Counted from the first letter of the stretch, positions 14,206-22,583 are shown. The stretch is 32,005 bases of DNA from Dehalococcoidia bacterium (GCA_022825745.1 JAJDWF010000005.1:1-32005); one strand, 5' to 3'. A program made the numbers and translations. The notes: generated from the sequence alone by a model not told the origin.

Positions 14206-15869
14206 TACGCGACCTCCTGCGGTTCGGGTGTAGTGTTCAGGATGTTGCGGGCCACTTCGCGGGCGCCGTCCAGGTCAGCGACGAAACGGTCTTCCGGCAC
14301 TTTGCCGAGGATGTTGAGGGCTTGCAGGTTGCTTTCCACCGGGGAGCCGGCAAGGCCCATGACGATGGACTCGGTGTCCTCCTCGGTGGCAATGTCAATC
14401 ATCTGCTCCACCACCATGGCCGCGCTGTCGTCCATGTAGAGGGTCTCGGAGAAATCGAATATCACCACCTCGTGGTCGCGGATGTCGCCGCCGATGGTGT
14501 TGACCAGGTTGCTGGAGGACGCCACGGAGAAGCGGCCACGCATTCCGACTACGCCGCAGCGCGCGGCGAACTCGTCGCCGTCGTTGGCCGCCGCCGCTTC
14601 CTCGGGCGTGTCGTACAGAAACGCCTGGTCCAGCAGCGGCGTGGAAACCACGCTGTCCAGCTCCTGCCGTTCCACCTGCCGCGCCGCGACCATGCCGGCC
14701 GCGATGAGTCCGATAGCGATTGCCGTGACCAGGTCCAGGAATACCGTCAGCCCCAGCGTGATGACCATGACGATCAGGTGGTCCCGCTGGATGCGGTGGG
14801 CGCGCTTGATCAGCCGCCAGTCGATGATGTCCCAGCCCACCTTCATCAGGATGCCGGCGAGCACGGCGTGGGGAATCTCCGTGACATACCGGCCCAAGCC
14901 CAGCACCAGCGCCAGCAGTATCCCCGCGCGCACCACGCCCGAGAACGGCGTGCGCCCGCCGGAGCGGATGTTGATTACCGTGCCCAGGGTGGCCCCGGCG
15001 CCGGGCAGCCCGCCGATCAGGCCGGCGATGGTGTTGCCGATGCCCTGGCCGACCAGTTCCCGGTTGGCGTTATGCCGCGTGCGGGTCAACGAGTCGGCGA
15101 TGAGGGACGTGAGCAGGCTGTCGATGGAGCCCAGCAGGGCCAGAATCAACGCCGGCGTCAGCGAGCTGACGATGAAGCCCACGTCGAATACCGGGATGCG
15201 CAGGTCGGGGAGGCCGGTGGGCACGTCTCCGATGACTCTGAGGTCGGTCAGCCAGAAGATGCCGATGGCCGAGCCGATGATCATGGCCGCCAGGGGCCCG
15301 GGCAGGTATCGGCTCAGCGGTGGCCTCCAGAGCACGCCGACTAACAGGGTGATGGCGGCGACGATCAGGGCGTGTACCTGGGCGTTGGATATGGCGTCGG
15401 GGATCGCGCTAATTTTCGCCATCACACCGCCCGGCTGGGCCTCGGCGCCCACGAACGGGGCCACCTGCACCAGCATGACGATGATGCCGATGCCGGTCAT
15501 GAAGCCGGAGATAACCGAGTGGGGCGTGTAGGCGACGAACCGCCCGATTCTGATCGCGCCCAGCACGATCTGGATTACGCCGGCCAGCATCACGACGGTG
15601 AAAGCCTTGGCGAAGTCGCCCTCGGCATGGACGGTCACGATGACCGCCATGGCAACGCTCATGGGACCGGTGGGTCCGGAGATCTGCGAGCGGGTGCCGC
15701 CGAACACTGCGGCGAAGAACCCCACGGCGATGGCGCCGTACATCCCGGCAATCGGTCCCAGTCCCGATGCGACGCCGAAGGCCAGCGCGACCGGCAACCC
15801 CACGACGGACGCGGTGATCCCGCCGAACAGGTCGCCGCGCAGCATGCCGAGGGAGTAGTTCGGTCTCAT
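14205..15869 (-). CDS. SulP-family anion transporter with STAS domain
   Basis: A 554-residue membrane protein. The transporter core begins with LRGDLFGGITASVVGLPVALA and includes the GPTGPMSVAMA motif and NRELVGQGIGNTIAGLIGGLPGAG, both hallmarks of SulP carriers of sulfate, bicarbonate or dicarboxylates. The C-terminal STAS domain starts near residue 450, with FDFSETLYMDDSAAMVV as its core. The anion cannot be told from sequence alone. The ATG (15869) lies 8 nt after the coaBC stop, and the 3' end overlaps the LLM gene by one base, so all are in one operon. A SulP gene within a CoA-synthesis operon is unusual. Confidence 0.9.
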   Translation of the reverse strand: MRPNYSLGMLRGDLFGGITASVVGLPVALAFGVASGLGPIAGMYGAIAVGFFAAVFGGTRSQISGPTGPMSVAMAVIVTVHAEGDFAKAFTVVMLAGVIQIVLGAIRIGRFVAYTPHSVISGFMTGIGIIVMLVQVAPFVGAEAQPGGVMAKISAIPDAISNAQVHALIVAAITLLVGVLWRPPLSRYLPGPLAAMIIGSAIGIFWLTDLRVIGDVPTGLPDLRIPVFDVGFIVSSLTPALILALLGSIDSLLTSLIADSLTRTRHNANRELVGQGIGNTIAGLIGGLPGAGATLGTVINIRSGGRTPFSGVVRAGILLALVLGLGRYVTEIPHAVLAGILMKVGWDIIDWRLIKRAHRIQRDHLIVMVITLGLTVFLDLVTAIAIGLIAAGMVAARQVERQELDSVVSTPLLDQAFLYDTPEEAAAANDGDEFAARCGVVGMRGRFSVASSSNLVNTIGGDIRDHEVVIFDFSETLYMDDSAAMVVEQMIDIATEEDTESIVMGLAGSPVESNLQALNILGKVPEDRFVADLDGAREVARNILNTTPEPQEVA

Positions 15870-15877
15870 CGGATTTC

Positions 15878-17074
15878 TTATCCCAGCAAGTCCACCACTC
15901 GGTCCAGTATGCGGTGCCCCACCTCGTACTTGGAGAGGAGCGGCAGCCGTTCCGCGCGCAGTTCCCGGTCAATCAGGACCACGCGGTTGGTATCCACTCC
16001 AAAGCCGCTGCCCTCTTCGGTAATGTCGTTGGCGACGATCAGGTCCAGCGACTTGCGGCGCACCTTGTCGGCGGCGTTGGCCTCCAGGTTTTCGCTCTCT
16101 GCCGAGAAGCCCACTCGCACGAAATCACCGGTGGCCGTGGCCAGTATGTCGGTGGTTTTCTCCAAGTCGATGGACATTTCGTCCGCGGCCGTCTTCTTGA
16201 TTTTCTGCTCGGCGGCGACCGCCGGACGATAATCGGCCACGGCCGCCGCCATGATCAGCGCGTGCGCCGTGGACGTTTCGTGCAGCACCGCGTCGCACAT
16301 GTCCTGCGCGGAAAGCACCGGCATGACGCGAACCAGCGGCGGGTCGGGCAGAGCCGTCGGCGCGGTTACCAGCACCACCTCAGCGCCCCGGTCGCGGGCG
16401 GCCTCGGCGACGGCGTAGCCCATGCGCCCCGACGAGTGGTTGGTGATGACCCGTACCGGGTCGATGGCCTCCTGGGTGCCGCCGGCGCTGACGACCACCT
16501 TGCGTCCGGCCAGGTCACCGTGCTTGCCCAGGGCGGCCGCGATGTGTCCCAGCAGGTCGGCCGGCTCCACCAGCCGGCCCATCCCCATCAGCCCGGAGGC
16601 CAGGCGTCCGGGCGCGGGGCCGGCCATGAACACGCCACGGGCGCGCAGGCGGGCAACGTTCTCCTGCGTCGCCGGATGATCGTACATGTTGGCATCCATG
16701 GCCGGCGCCACCAGCAGCGGGGCCTCGGTGGCGATGACCGTGGTGGTCAGCGGGTCGTCGGCCAGCCCGGCGGCCAGCTTGGCGACGCAATGCACGGTGG
16801 CGGGCGCGATCACCACGATGTCCGCCCACCGGGCCAGCGCCACGTGCTCCACGCTCTGCTCGGAGTTAGGGTCGAAGGTGTCGGTTACGACCGCCCGGTG
16901 GGTGAGGCTACGGAAGGCCAGCGGGGTTACGAACTGGGTTGCGCCGTAGCTGAGTATGGTCTCCACGTTCGCGCCGGCCTGCACCAGCTTGCTGGCCAGG
17001 TCCAGCGCCTTGTAACAGGCGATGCTGCCGGTTACGCCCAGCACAATGTTCTTTCCAGCGAGGGCGGACTCCAT
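15878..17074 (-). CDS. coaBC: Bifunctional phosphopantothenoylcysteine decarboxylase/synthetase CoaBC
   Basis: Catalyses coupling of cysteine to 4'-phosphopantothenate (CoaB) and its FMN-dependent decarboxylation (CoaC). The CoaC part has GVTGSIACYKALDLASKL, the active His in SVEHVALARWAD, VAPAMDANMYDHPATQ and ASGLMGMGRL. The CoaB part starts at VVSAGGTQEAIDPVR with TNHSSGRMG and later MAAAVADYRP and KIKK. The PAMN Asn and the LACG Cys of the E. coli enzyme are Asp and Ser here. ATG 17074 is preferred because AAGGTG lies 6 nt before it; an in-frame GTG exists at 17083. It lies 27 nt after the coaX stop. Confidence 0.93.
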   Translation of the reverse strand: MESALAGKNIVLGVTGSIACYKALDLASKLVQAGANVETILSYGATQFVTPLAFRSLTHRAVVTDTFDPNSEQSVEHVALARWADIVVIAPATVHCVAKLAAGLADDPLTTTVIATEAPLLVAPAMDANMYDHPATQENVARLRARGVFMAGPAPGRLASGLMGMGRLVEPADLLGHIAAALGKHGDLAGRKVVVSAGGTQEAIDPVRVITNHSSGRMGYAVAEAARDRGAEVVLVTAPTALPDPPLVRVMPVLSAQDMCDAVLHETSTAHALIMAAAVADYRPAVAAEQKIKKTAADEMSIDLEKTTDILATATGDFVRVGFSAESENLEANAADKVRRKSLDLIVANDITEEGSGFGVDTNRVVLIDRELRAERLPLLSKYEVGHRILDRVVDLLG

Positions 17075-17080
17075 TTCAAT

Positions 17081-17110
17081 CACCTTTCACCCGGGCACCT
17101 TTCACCCGGC
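17081..17110 (-). repeat. Tandem 15-nt duplication at the coaX-coaBC junction
   Basis: CACCTTTCACCCGGG (17081-17095) is followed directly by CACCTTTCACCCGGC (17096-17110), with one mismatch. It copies the end of coaX, including its TGA, together with the AAAGGTG that serves as the ribosome site for coaBC. Confidence 0.85.
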
Positions 17111-17914
17111 GCCATTCATCCGGTAGATGAGGTCCAGGCCCACCAGGGTCAGCTCCTGGTTGATGTCGTTGAACACCGGCGAGTGGTCGGCGATGACGGT
17201 CACCAGGCCGCCGGTGCCCACCACCTGGGCGTCGGACCCGATTTCCGCCTTGAATCGCTCCACCATGGTGGTAACGAGGCCGGCGTAGCCCAGCACCAGG
17301 CCCGACTGTAATGCCGCGGTGGTGTTGCGTCCCACCGCTGCCGCCGGCGCCACCAGCTCCACCCGACGGAGCAGGGAGGTATTGTCGTACAGCGCGTCGG
17401 CGGACAGGTTGATCCCCGGCGCGATCGCGCCCCCCAGGTACTCCCGATCCCTGGACACGGCGTCGAAAACGGTGGCGGTGCCCAGGTCAACTATGATCAC
17501 CGGAGCGCCGTAAAGTTCTACCGCCGCCACCGCATCCACGATGCGGTCTGCGCCCACGTCCCGGGGGTTGTCGTAGCGCACCGGCATCCCGAGGTCGATT
17601 TGCGAGTTGACCAGCAGGGGCGCTATGCCGAAATACCGCCGACACAGGTCCTCGAACAGCCCGGTCAGGGGCGGCACCACAGAGCAGATGCTGGCCGCCG
17701 TGATGTCCGAAGACGCGATGCCGCGGAACTCCAGCAGGTTCTTGACCAGGATGCCGTACTCGTCGGCGAGCCGCCGGGAATCGGTGGCGACGCGAAGGGT
17801 GGTGACCAGCCGCTGCAAGGGGTTGGCCTTGTTGACGCCGGTTGCGGCGGCCGGCTCATCGTAGAACACGCCCATGGTCACGGCGGTATTGCCGATGTCG
17901 ATGGTCAGCAGCAT
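17102..17914 (-). CDS. coaX: Type III pantothenate kinase CoaX
   Basis: Phosphorylates pantothenate, the first step of CoA synthesis. ASKHA-fold signatures are MLLTIDIGNT at the N-terminus (phosphate-1 loop), NPRDVGADRIVDAVAA (substrate-binding), VDLGTATVFDAV (phosphate-2) and GGAIAPGINLSADALY, followed by the ALQSGLVLGYAGLV and GTGGL regions. Length from ATG 17914 is 270 residues, as expected. A TTG two codons earlier (17920) is possible but does not match the family start. No strong ribosome site is present. A TATACT box at 17934-17939 suggests a short leader. coaX and coaBC together supply the first part of the CoA pathway. Confidence 0.93.
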   Translation of the reverse strand: MLLTIDIGNTAVTMGVFYDEPAAATGVNKANPLQRLVTTLRVATDSRRLADEYGILVKNLLEFRGIASSDITAASICSVVPPLTGLFEDLCRRYFGIAPLLVNSQIDLGMPVRYDNPRDVGADRIVDAVAAVELYGAPVIIVDLGTATVFDAVSRDREYLGGAIAPGINLSADALYDNTSLLRRVELVAPAAAVGRNTTAALQSGLVLGYAGLVTTMVERFKAEIGSDAQVVGTGGLVTVIADHSPVFNDINQELTLVGLDLIYRMNGAG

Positions 17915-17988
17915 CTTCAAGAACCCGGCTAACAGTATAATTTTCGCCGAGCGTTGTCAAAAGCGTCGCAGCGTCAAAACCGCCGGGG

Positions 17989-18462
17989 TCAGCGCCGGTC
18001 GAAACCTACCTGCACGATGCGCGGCCGGTCCACCCCGGCGACGGCGACGTACTGGAACAGGGCGCCGTCAACATCGCGCGGCTGGGCTTCCTGGACGACG
18101 ACGGTTTCCCCTCCCAGCAGGAGGTCAGCGAAGGGCGCCGCCTGGGAATCGGCGTCCGGGTCGGTGGGAAACGCGAAGTCGATGCCGGCAACGTTGGTGA
18201 ACTCGACCTGCCCGTCCTCGTCGCTGATCCAGAACTCGGATATCGCCGTGCCGCCGGCGACCCGGCTCAGGGTGTAGTTGATTTCCTGCGGGGTCATGCC
18301 GGCCTTGAGGGCGGCGTCGATGTAGTAAGCGGTTAGAGTTGCCTGGGCAACCATGTGGTCCGTTTCCGGCGTCTCGACGGCTACCACATCGCCCTTTCCG
18401 CCGCAGGCGATGGCGAGGACGAGTACGACCGAGAGAACTGTCAACATCATGGCTTTGGTCAT
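17989..18462 (-). CDS. Lipoprotein with a Cache-like sensor domain
   Basis: A 157-residue protein with a lipoprotein signal peptide (LVLAIACGG, Cys20). The rest is one domain: a helix (MVAQATLTAYYIDAALKAG), then TAISEFWISDEDGQVEFTN, then a short acidic loop and final strands FQYVAVAGVDRPRIVQVGFD. This helix plus ISDEDGxVxFTN pattern resembles the ligand-binding Cache/PAS-like domains in front of bacterial chemoreceptors and histidine kinases. Here it stands alone as an anchored protein, with no transmembrane transmitter. ATG 18462 has GGAGG 7 nt upstream. The assignment of the domain is by eye. Confidence 0.7.
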   Translation of the reverse strand: MTKAMMLTVLSVVLVLAIACGGKGDVVAVETPETDHMVAQATLTAYYIDAALKAGMTPQEINYTLSRVAGGTAISEFWISDEDGQVEFTNVAGIDFAFPTDPDADSQAAPFADLLLGGETVVVQEAQPRDVDGALFQYVAVAGVDRPRIVQVGFDRR

Positions 18463-18525
18463 TGGAGCGCCTCCGTAGCGATATGTGGCGGCCATTTTAC
18501 ACCGCGCGGGTACGGGCGTGATTTA

Positions 18526-18534
18526 TGCTAAAAT
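18526..18534 (+). promoter_or_regulatory. Extended -10 promoter of the pentapeptide-TIR gene
   Basis: TGC and TAAAAT (18529-18534) lie 32 nt before ATG 18567. No -35 is visible. Confidence 0.5.
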
Positions 18535-18566
18535 CGACGCCGACAACCCCTTTTGGAGACTTGCTG

Positions 18567-19850
18567 ATGGCCAACATGGAACTGGTCCAGATAGTGAAAC
18601 GAGGACGCGATGCGGTGGCGGCGTGGCGCGAGGAGAACCCCAACACGCCCATGGACCTGAACGAGTGCTACATGAGCCACTCGCGCATCCCCATGGTGAA
18701 CCTGCGCGGCGCGGACCTGCGCAACGGCGACTTCATGGGCGCGATGGTGCGCCGCGCCGACCTTTCCAACAGCTACATGAACAACGTCCACTTTTACCGG
18801 GCGGACCTCCGGGAAGCCGACATGAGCCGTGCCATCGCGCCGGGCGCGAACCTGCGGGGCGCGGACCTCCGCAACGCCAACCTGGCCGGCATCAACCTGG
18901 ACGGCGCCACTCTTTCGGAAGCGAATCTTTCCGGCGCGGACCTGACCAACGCCAACCTGGACCGCAGCAATCTGGACCGGGTCAACTTCACCGGGGCCAA
19001 CCTTACGGGCGCCAGCTTCAACGGAGCGAACCTGTCCCGGACGAATCTGTCGGAAGCCACGCTGAGCGCGGCCGACTTCTACGAGGCGGTGCTGAACGAC
19101 GTGGTCACCGAGGACGCCGATTTCAACAACTGCATCATCGGCTACACGGTTTTCCAGAACTGCGCCATGGACGCCGCGCTGGGACTGGACAGCGTTCGCC
19201 ATGACGCGCCCAGCACCATCGGGCTGGACACGCTGCTGCGCTCCCGGGGCGCGCTGCCGCAATCCTTTATCCTGGGCTCCGGCATCCCCGTAGCTGTGGC
19301 AGGCATCCAGGACTCGGTGGCGGACGCTCCGGTAACCACGCTGGAGGTACATATCTCCTGCGCCGACGGCGACATCGAGTTCGCGCGACAACTGGAAGAC
19401 AACCTGCGGGCCCGAGGGGTGCGCACCTGGGTGTTCGCCGAAGGATTCCGGGGCAATCCGCTGGTGGACCGGCGCGCCTCCTCCGGCGAAGAAGAGATCG
19501 AGCGGTGGGTGCGGCACTATGATCGCATTATCGTGGTTTGCACCGCCGCCGGCCTGGACAGCGAAACCGTGCGCAACGACATTACGGCTGCCCAGGAAGC
19601 GGAAAACACCGGCGACCGCTGGACCATGTTCCTGGTGGACGCCGACGGTGTCATGGGTGCCGGCCGGAACCGCGCCGCCCGCCTCCTGAAGGAAGACCAT
19701 CGCGTGTTTGACCTCACCGGCCAGGCGGCGGGATCGGACGAATACCAGGCGGCCCTGGGCGACCTGATCGAAAACCTGCGGGAAGAGCAGCCGGCCAGCG
19801 CCGCCAAGCCGCCGCGCCAGGCCGTTGACCCCAGGACGCTGCAACTGTAG
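18567..19850 (+). CDS. Pentapeptide-repeat protein with C-terminal TIR-like domain
   Basis: Residues 40-185 consist of A(D/N)LxxAxL pentapeptide repeats (RGADLRNGDFMGAMVRRADL and on), which fold into a right-handed beta-helix. A linker LGLDSVRHDAPSTIGLDTL is followed by a TIR-like domain from about residue 255 (VHISCADGDIEFARQLEDNLRARGVRTW). This order occurs in cyanobacterial and other bacterial proteins. The TIR is degenerate. The usual FISYSxxD start reads VHISCADGD, and the S-x-W-x-x-x-E segment that carries the NADase glutamate reads SETVRNDIT (332-340), with Asp. ATG 18567 is chosen over 18525 because GGAG lies 8 nt before it. It is monocistronic, with its own terminator. Confidence 0.82.
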   Translation: MANMELVQIVKRGRDAVAAWREENPNTPMDLNECYMSHSRIPMVNLRGADLRNGDFMGAMVRRADLSNSYMNNVHFYRADLREADMSRAIAPGANLRGADLRNANLAGINLDGATLSEANLSGADLTNANLDRSNLDRVNFTGANLTGASFNGANLSRTNLSEATLSAADFYEAVLNDVVTEDADFNNCIIGYTVFQNCAMDAALGLDSVRHDAPSTIGLDTLLRSRGALPQSFILGSGIPVAVAGIQDSVADAPVTTLEVHISCADGDIEFARQLEDNLRARGVRTWVFAEGFRGNPLVDRRASSGEEEIERWVRHYDRIIVVCTAAGLDSETVRNDITAAQEAENTGDRWTMFLVDADGVMGAGRNRAARLLKEDHRVFDLTGQAAGSDEYQAALGDLIENLREEQPASAAKPPRQAVDPRTLQL

Positions 19851-19914
19851 TTGCCCGAGGCCGTCGGGAAACGCCACCGGTAAAGCGTGGTCGGCGACAA
19901 CGATTAAACGGCAA

Positions 19915-19946
19915 CAGGGGCGGGAATGTTCCCGCCCCTGCTTTTT
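19915..19946 (+). terminator. Terminator of the pentapeptide-TIR gene
   Basis: A 12-bp stem (19915-19926 with 19929-19940) is followed by CTTTTT. The core AGGGGCGGGA/TCCCGCCCCT resembles two other palindromes in the window. Confidence 0.85.
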
Positions 19947-19987
19947 GTCCGTTCCGGAGAACCGACTGATTTGGATGGCTACACCGT

Positions 19988-21262
19988 TTAGATGTAGTCT
20001 TCCTCCTCGTACATCATGTCGACGTTGTCGGTGCTCTGGCCGAGGCCGCGAGTCACGTCGGTGCGGAAGGCTTCCAGCATTTCGTCGGTGATCTCGTTGC
20101 CGTTGGCGCGCGCAGCGTCCTTCAACTGGTCAAAGGCCCACTCGGAAGTGTCGCCGTGAGGCATGTCGAAGAAGCCGGGCTCGAAGACGGGGAGTTCGCC
20201 GGGGCCGAAGTAGCCCTTGCCCTCGATGTTGTAACCTTCGAGGTCGTGGGTGCCCTTGCCGAGGACCTGACCGGTAGCAGCGTAGTGCTCCATGGTGGCC
20301 TTCATGCCGTACTTCTGGATCGGGCAAACCTTCATGCAGACGCCGCAGCCCAGGTAGCGGGCCATGACGGGGCGGCAGCGCTTGAAGTAGAGCTTGTTCT
20401 TCTCAATTCCGCGCCACCAGATCTTGTCGCGCATCAGGGCGCGGCCCGGGCAGCGGTTCACGCAGACCTGGCACACCTGGCAGAAGGCATGGATGCCGTA
20501 GTCCACCGGCTGGTCGTGGGTGACGTTGGCGTCGGTGGTGATCATCATGATGCGGCAGCGGGAGCCGACGTGCGGGGTCAACAGGTAGCCGCAAGCGCCA
20601 AGCTGGCCGAGGCCGGCGGCGACGAACATCGGGATGTAGGGGCCGGTGTTGTCGTTGGGGCTGTGCACCTGGGCACGATAGCCGAGGCTGCGCACGAAGT
20701 TGCCCAGTTCCAGACCCGCGGCGCCTTCGGTGCGGTAGGTGCTGGAGTGGACGATCTCGGCGTCGATGCTGGGGATGGTCTGGGTGGGCTCGAAGTCCTG
20801 CTCGTAGGCCAGGCAGATGACGCTCGGGAAGCGGACCCAGTCCTTCTTGCTCTGGTACACGTAGCGGATGTCAAAGGCGGTGATGCCGACTTCGACGAAA
20901 CCGAGCTCGCGAGCCTTCTGCTTGATGGCCTCGGTGACGTCCTCACCGGTGGCTTCATTCGTGGGCTCCAGGTCGCCGGTCAGACGGGCGGCCATGACGA
21001 GGTTGCGGTTCAGCTTGTCGTGTTCCTTGCGGATCTCGCGCATCTCGGCGTGCTGGTCGCGCAGGGTGTTGGCCCAGTCGCGGGAAGCGCGCTCGGTGAT
21101 GTTCATGGTCTCGACCGGATACTCGCGGGAGTACCAGTCAACTTCACGCTGGTTCATGGGGATGCCGGGAGTAGTCTCGAGCTCCTCCGGCACCGGGATG
21201 GTTACAGGCGCGTCGCCCAGATACTTGCCGGGACGTCGTACCTCATGACCGATGGTTAGCAT
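19988..21262 (-). CDS. Cytosolic reductive-dehalogenase-like corrinoid Fe-S protein (copy 1)
   Basis: A 424-residue protein with the core of reductive dehalogenases. Its elements are ELGNFVRSLGYRAQ, FVAAGLGQLGACGYLLTPHVG and ITTDANVTHDQPVDYG, which together form the corrinoid-binding NADH-oxidase-like fold. A ferredoxin part follows, with cluster 1 ligands C261, C264, C267, C271 (CQVCQVCVNRCPG) and cluster 2 ligands C296, C306, C309, C313. No Tat signal, signal peptide or membrane helix is seen, and no rdhB gene adjoins. It is probably cytosolic, as in catabolic rather than respiratory dehalogenases. Whether it removes halogen is unproven. ATG 21262 has AGGAGGAGGAT directly upstream. A paralog lies at 22648-23925. 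Confidence 0.82.
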   Translation of the reverse strand: MLTIGHEVRRPGKYLGDAPVTIPVPEELETTPGIPMNQREVDWYSREYPVETMNITERASRDWANTLRDQHAEMREIRKEHDKLNRNLVMAARLTGDLEPTNEATGEDVTEAIKQKARELGFVEVGITAFDIRYVYQSKKDWVRFPSVICLAYEQDFEPTQTIPSIDAEIVHSSTYRTEGAAGLELGNFVRSLGYRAQVHSPNDNTGPYIPMFVAAGLGQLGACGYLLTPHVGSRCRIMMITTDANVTHDQPVDYGIHAFCQVCQVCVNRCPGRALMRDKIWWRGIEKNKLYFKRCRPVMARYLGCGVCMKVCPIQKYGMKATMEHYAATGQVLGKGTHDLEGYNIEGKGYFGPGELPVFEPGFFDMPHGDTSEWAFDQLKDAARANGNEITDEMLEAFRTDVTRGLGQSTDNVDMMYEEEDYI

Positions 21263-21310
21263 ATCCTCCTCCTGTGGTTGGACTGCCTAGAATAGGCCGA
21301 ATTTGGGTTC

Positions 21311-21339
21311 AAGATACTGCCGTCATAGTCGAATGTCAA
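21311..21339 (-). promoter_or_regulatory. Sigma70 promoter of reductive-dehalogenase-like copy 1
   Basis: On the minus strand TTGACA (21334-21339) is perfect and lies 17 nt from TATCTT (21311-21316). The leader is about 42 nt. Confidence 0.8.
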
Positions 21340-21353
21340 TACTTCACCCGCTG

Positions 21354-21387
21354 AATAATCATATTCCGTTACATGATTTTGATTATT
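21354..21387 (-). promoter_or_regulatory. AT-rich inverted repeat upstream of the copy 1 promoter
   Basis: AATAATCA (21354-21361) pairs with TGATTATT (21380-21387), and within it AATCAT (21357-21362) pairs with ATGATT (21373-21378). The island is AT-rich in an otherwise GC-rich region and lies just upstream of the -35, where an activator would bind. It is between the aminotransferase end and the promoter. Confidence 0.4.
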
Positions 21388-21398
21388 TTCGCAATGCG

Positions 21399-22568
21399 TC
21401 AGCGCCGGCCGTTCCGTGTCGCTCTGCCCAGACGACGTATCCCCTCCGCCAGTTCGTCGGTCTCGTAAAGCGAGAGGCTGATGCGCAGGGCGTCGGCGAA
21501 TCCGCCCGACGCGGAGAAAGCCGTGCCGGGACGGTAGGAAACCCCGGATTCGCGAGCCGCCGGCAGCAGCGCGTCGGTGTTGACGCCGTTGGTAAACGTG
21601 AGCCAGTAGAAGTACCCGCCCCCCGGTGGCGTGAAATCGACCGTCTCGCCGAATTCCGCGCGCAGCAGGCCGGCAACATCGTCGTGACGCTGGCCATAGA
21701 CCCGGCGCAGCGTTTCGATGTTCTCCTGGAGCAGTCCCATTTCCAACGTAGCGTGGGCCAACGTGGCGGCAAAGTGGCTCAAACCGCCCCCGCTGGCGGC
21801 AACCCCGGATTCGACGAACCGTCGCACGATTCCGGGAGCGGCGTGCACCCAACCCAGGCGCAGGCCGGGCGACAGCACCTTGGAGAACGACCCCAGGGAT
21901 ATGACGCAGCCGCCGGGCGAGTCGTCCAGCATGGCCATGGGCGGCGGTGGCGGCGCGCCATAGTGCAACAGTTGGTACACCTCGTCGGCGATGATGGTGA
22001 AGCCGTGGCGCCGGGCCAGTTCGATGAGATGCCGACGCCGCTGAACGGGCAGCACGGAGCCGTTGGGGTTCTGGTACGTCGGTATCGTGTAAAGCAACTT
22101 GGGTTTGGGAGACTCGCTGGATTCCAACAGTTCCGCCAGCGCGTCGGTGTCCAGACCGTCGCCGTCCGCGGGAACGCCCACGACGTTGAGGCCGTGGTCG
22201 ATGAAAATCTGCCCGATGAGGTAGTAGGTTGGTTCCTCAACGACGACGGTATCGCCGGCGGTGGCGTAAAGGGTGGTCGCCAGGTCGATGGCGGCGGATG
22301 CGCCGGCGGTGAGGAACAGCGAGTCCGGGGCAACCGGGCCGCCGTAGGATTCCTGCGTGGATAGGTACGCGGCCAGGGACTCCAGCAGGGGGCCGAACCC
22401 CTGCACCGCGCCGTATTGCAACGGCGCCGCCGATCGCGTCCCCAGCACCGACTGCGCGGCGGCGGCGAGGGCATCGGTGGGGTGCAGCCGGGGCGACGGA
22501 TGCCCCCAGCCGAGATCGATCACGCCGTCGGATATGGAGATAAGGAGGGAGGGTAGGGGTGCGGTCAT
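21399..22568 (-). CDS. PLP-dependent class I/II aminotransferase
   Basis: A 389-residue fold-type I aminotransferase of the 2-aminoadipate/MocR-like branch. Visible are HPSPRLHPTDAL, LQYGAVQGFGPLLESLAAYL, the aromatic EEPTYYLIGQ stretch, PTYQNPNGSVLP, ADEVYQLLHYG (Asp contacting the PLP ring) and the Schiff-base Lys in LGSFSKVLSPGLRLGW. The final SYRPGTAFSASG and LRISLSLYE contain the substrate-carboxylate Arg. There is no N-terminal GntR-type DNA-binding domain. The substrate is not deducible. The start ATG at 22568 lacks a clear ribosome site and lies only 15 nt after the terminator of the upstream gene. It lies between two dehalogenase-like paralogs on the same strand. Confidence 0.88.
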   Translation of the reverse strand: MTAPLPSLLISISDGVIDLGWGHPSPRLHPTDALAAAAQSVLGTRSAAPLQYGAVQGFGPLLESLAAYLSTQESYGGPVAPDSLFLTAGASAAIDLATTLYATAGDTVVVEEPTYYLIGQIFIDHGLNVVGVPADGDGLDTDALAELLESSESPKPKLLYTIPTYQNPNGSVLPVQRRRHLIELARRHGFTIIADEVYQLLHYGAPPPPPMAMLDDSPGGCVISLGSFSKVLSPGLRLGWVHAAPGIVRRFVESGVAASGGGLSHFAATLAHATLEMGLLQENIETLRRVYGQRHDDVAGLLRAEFGETVDFTPPGGGYFYWLTFTNGVNTDALLPAARESGVSYRPGTAFSASGGFADALRISLSLYETDELAEGIRRLGRATRNGRR

Positions 22569-22583
22569 AATACGCAGCCGTGC

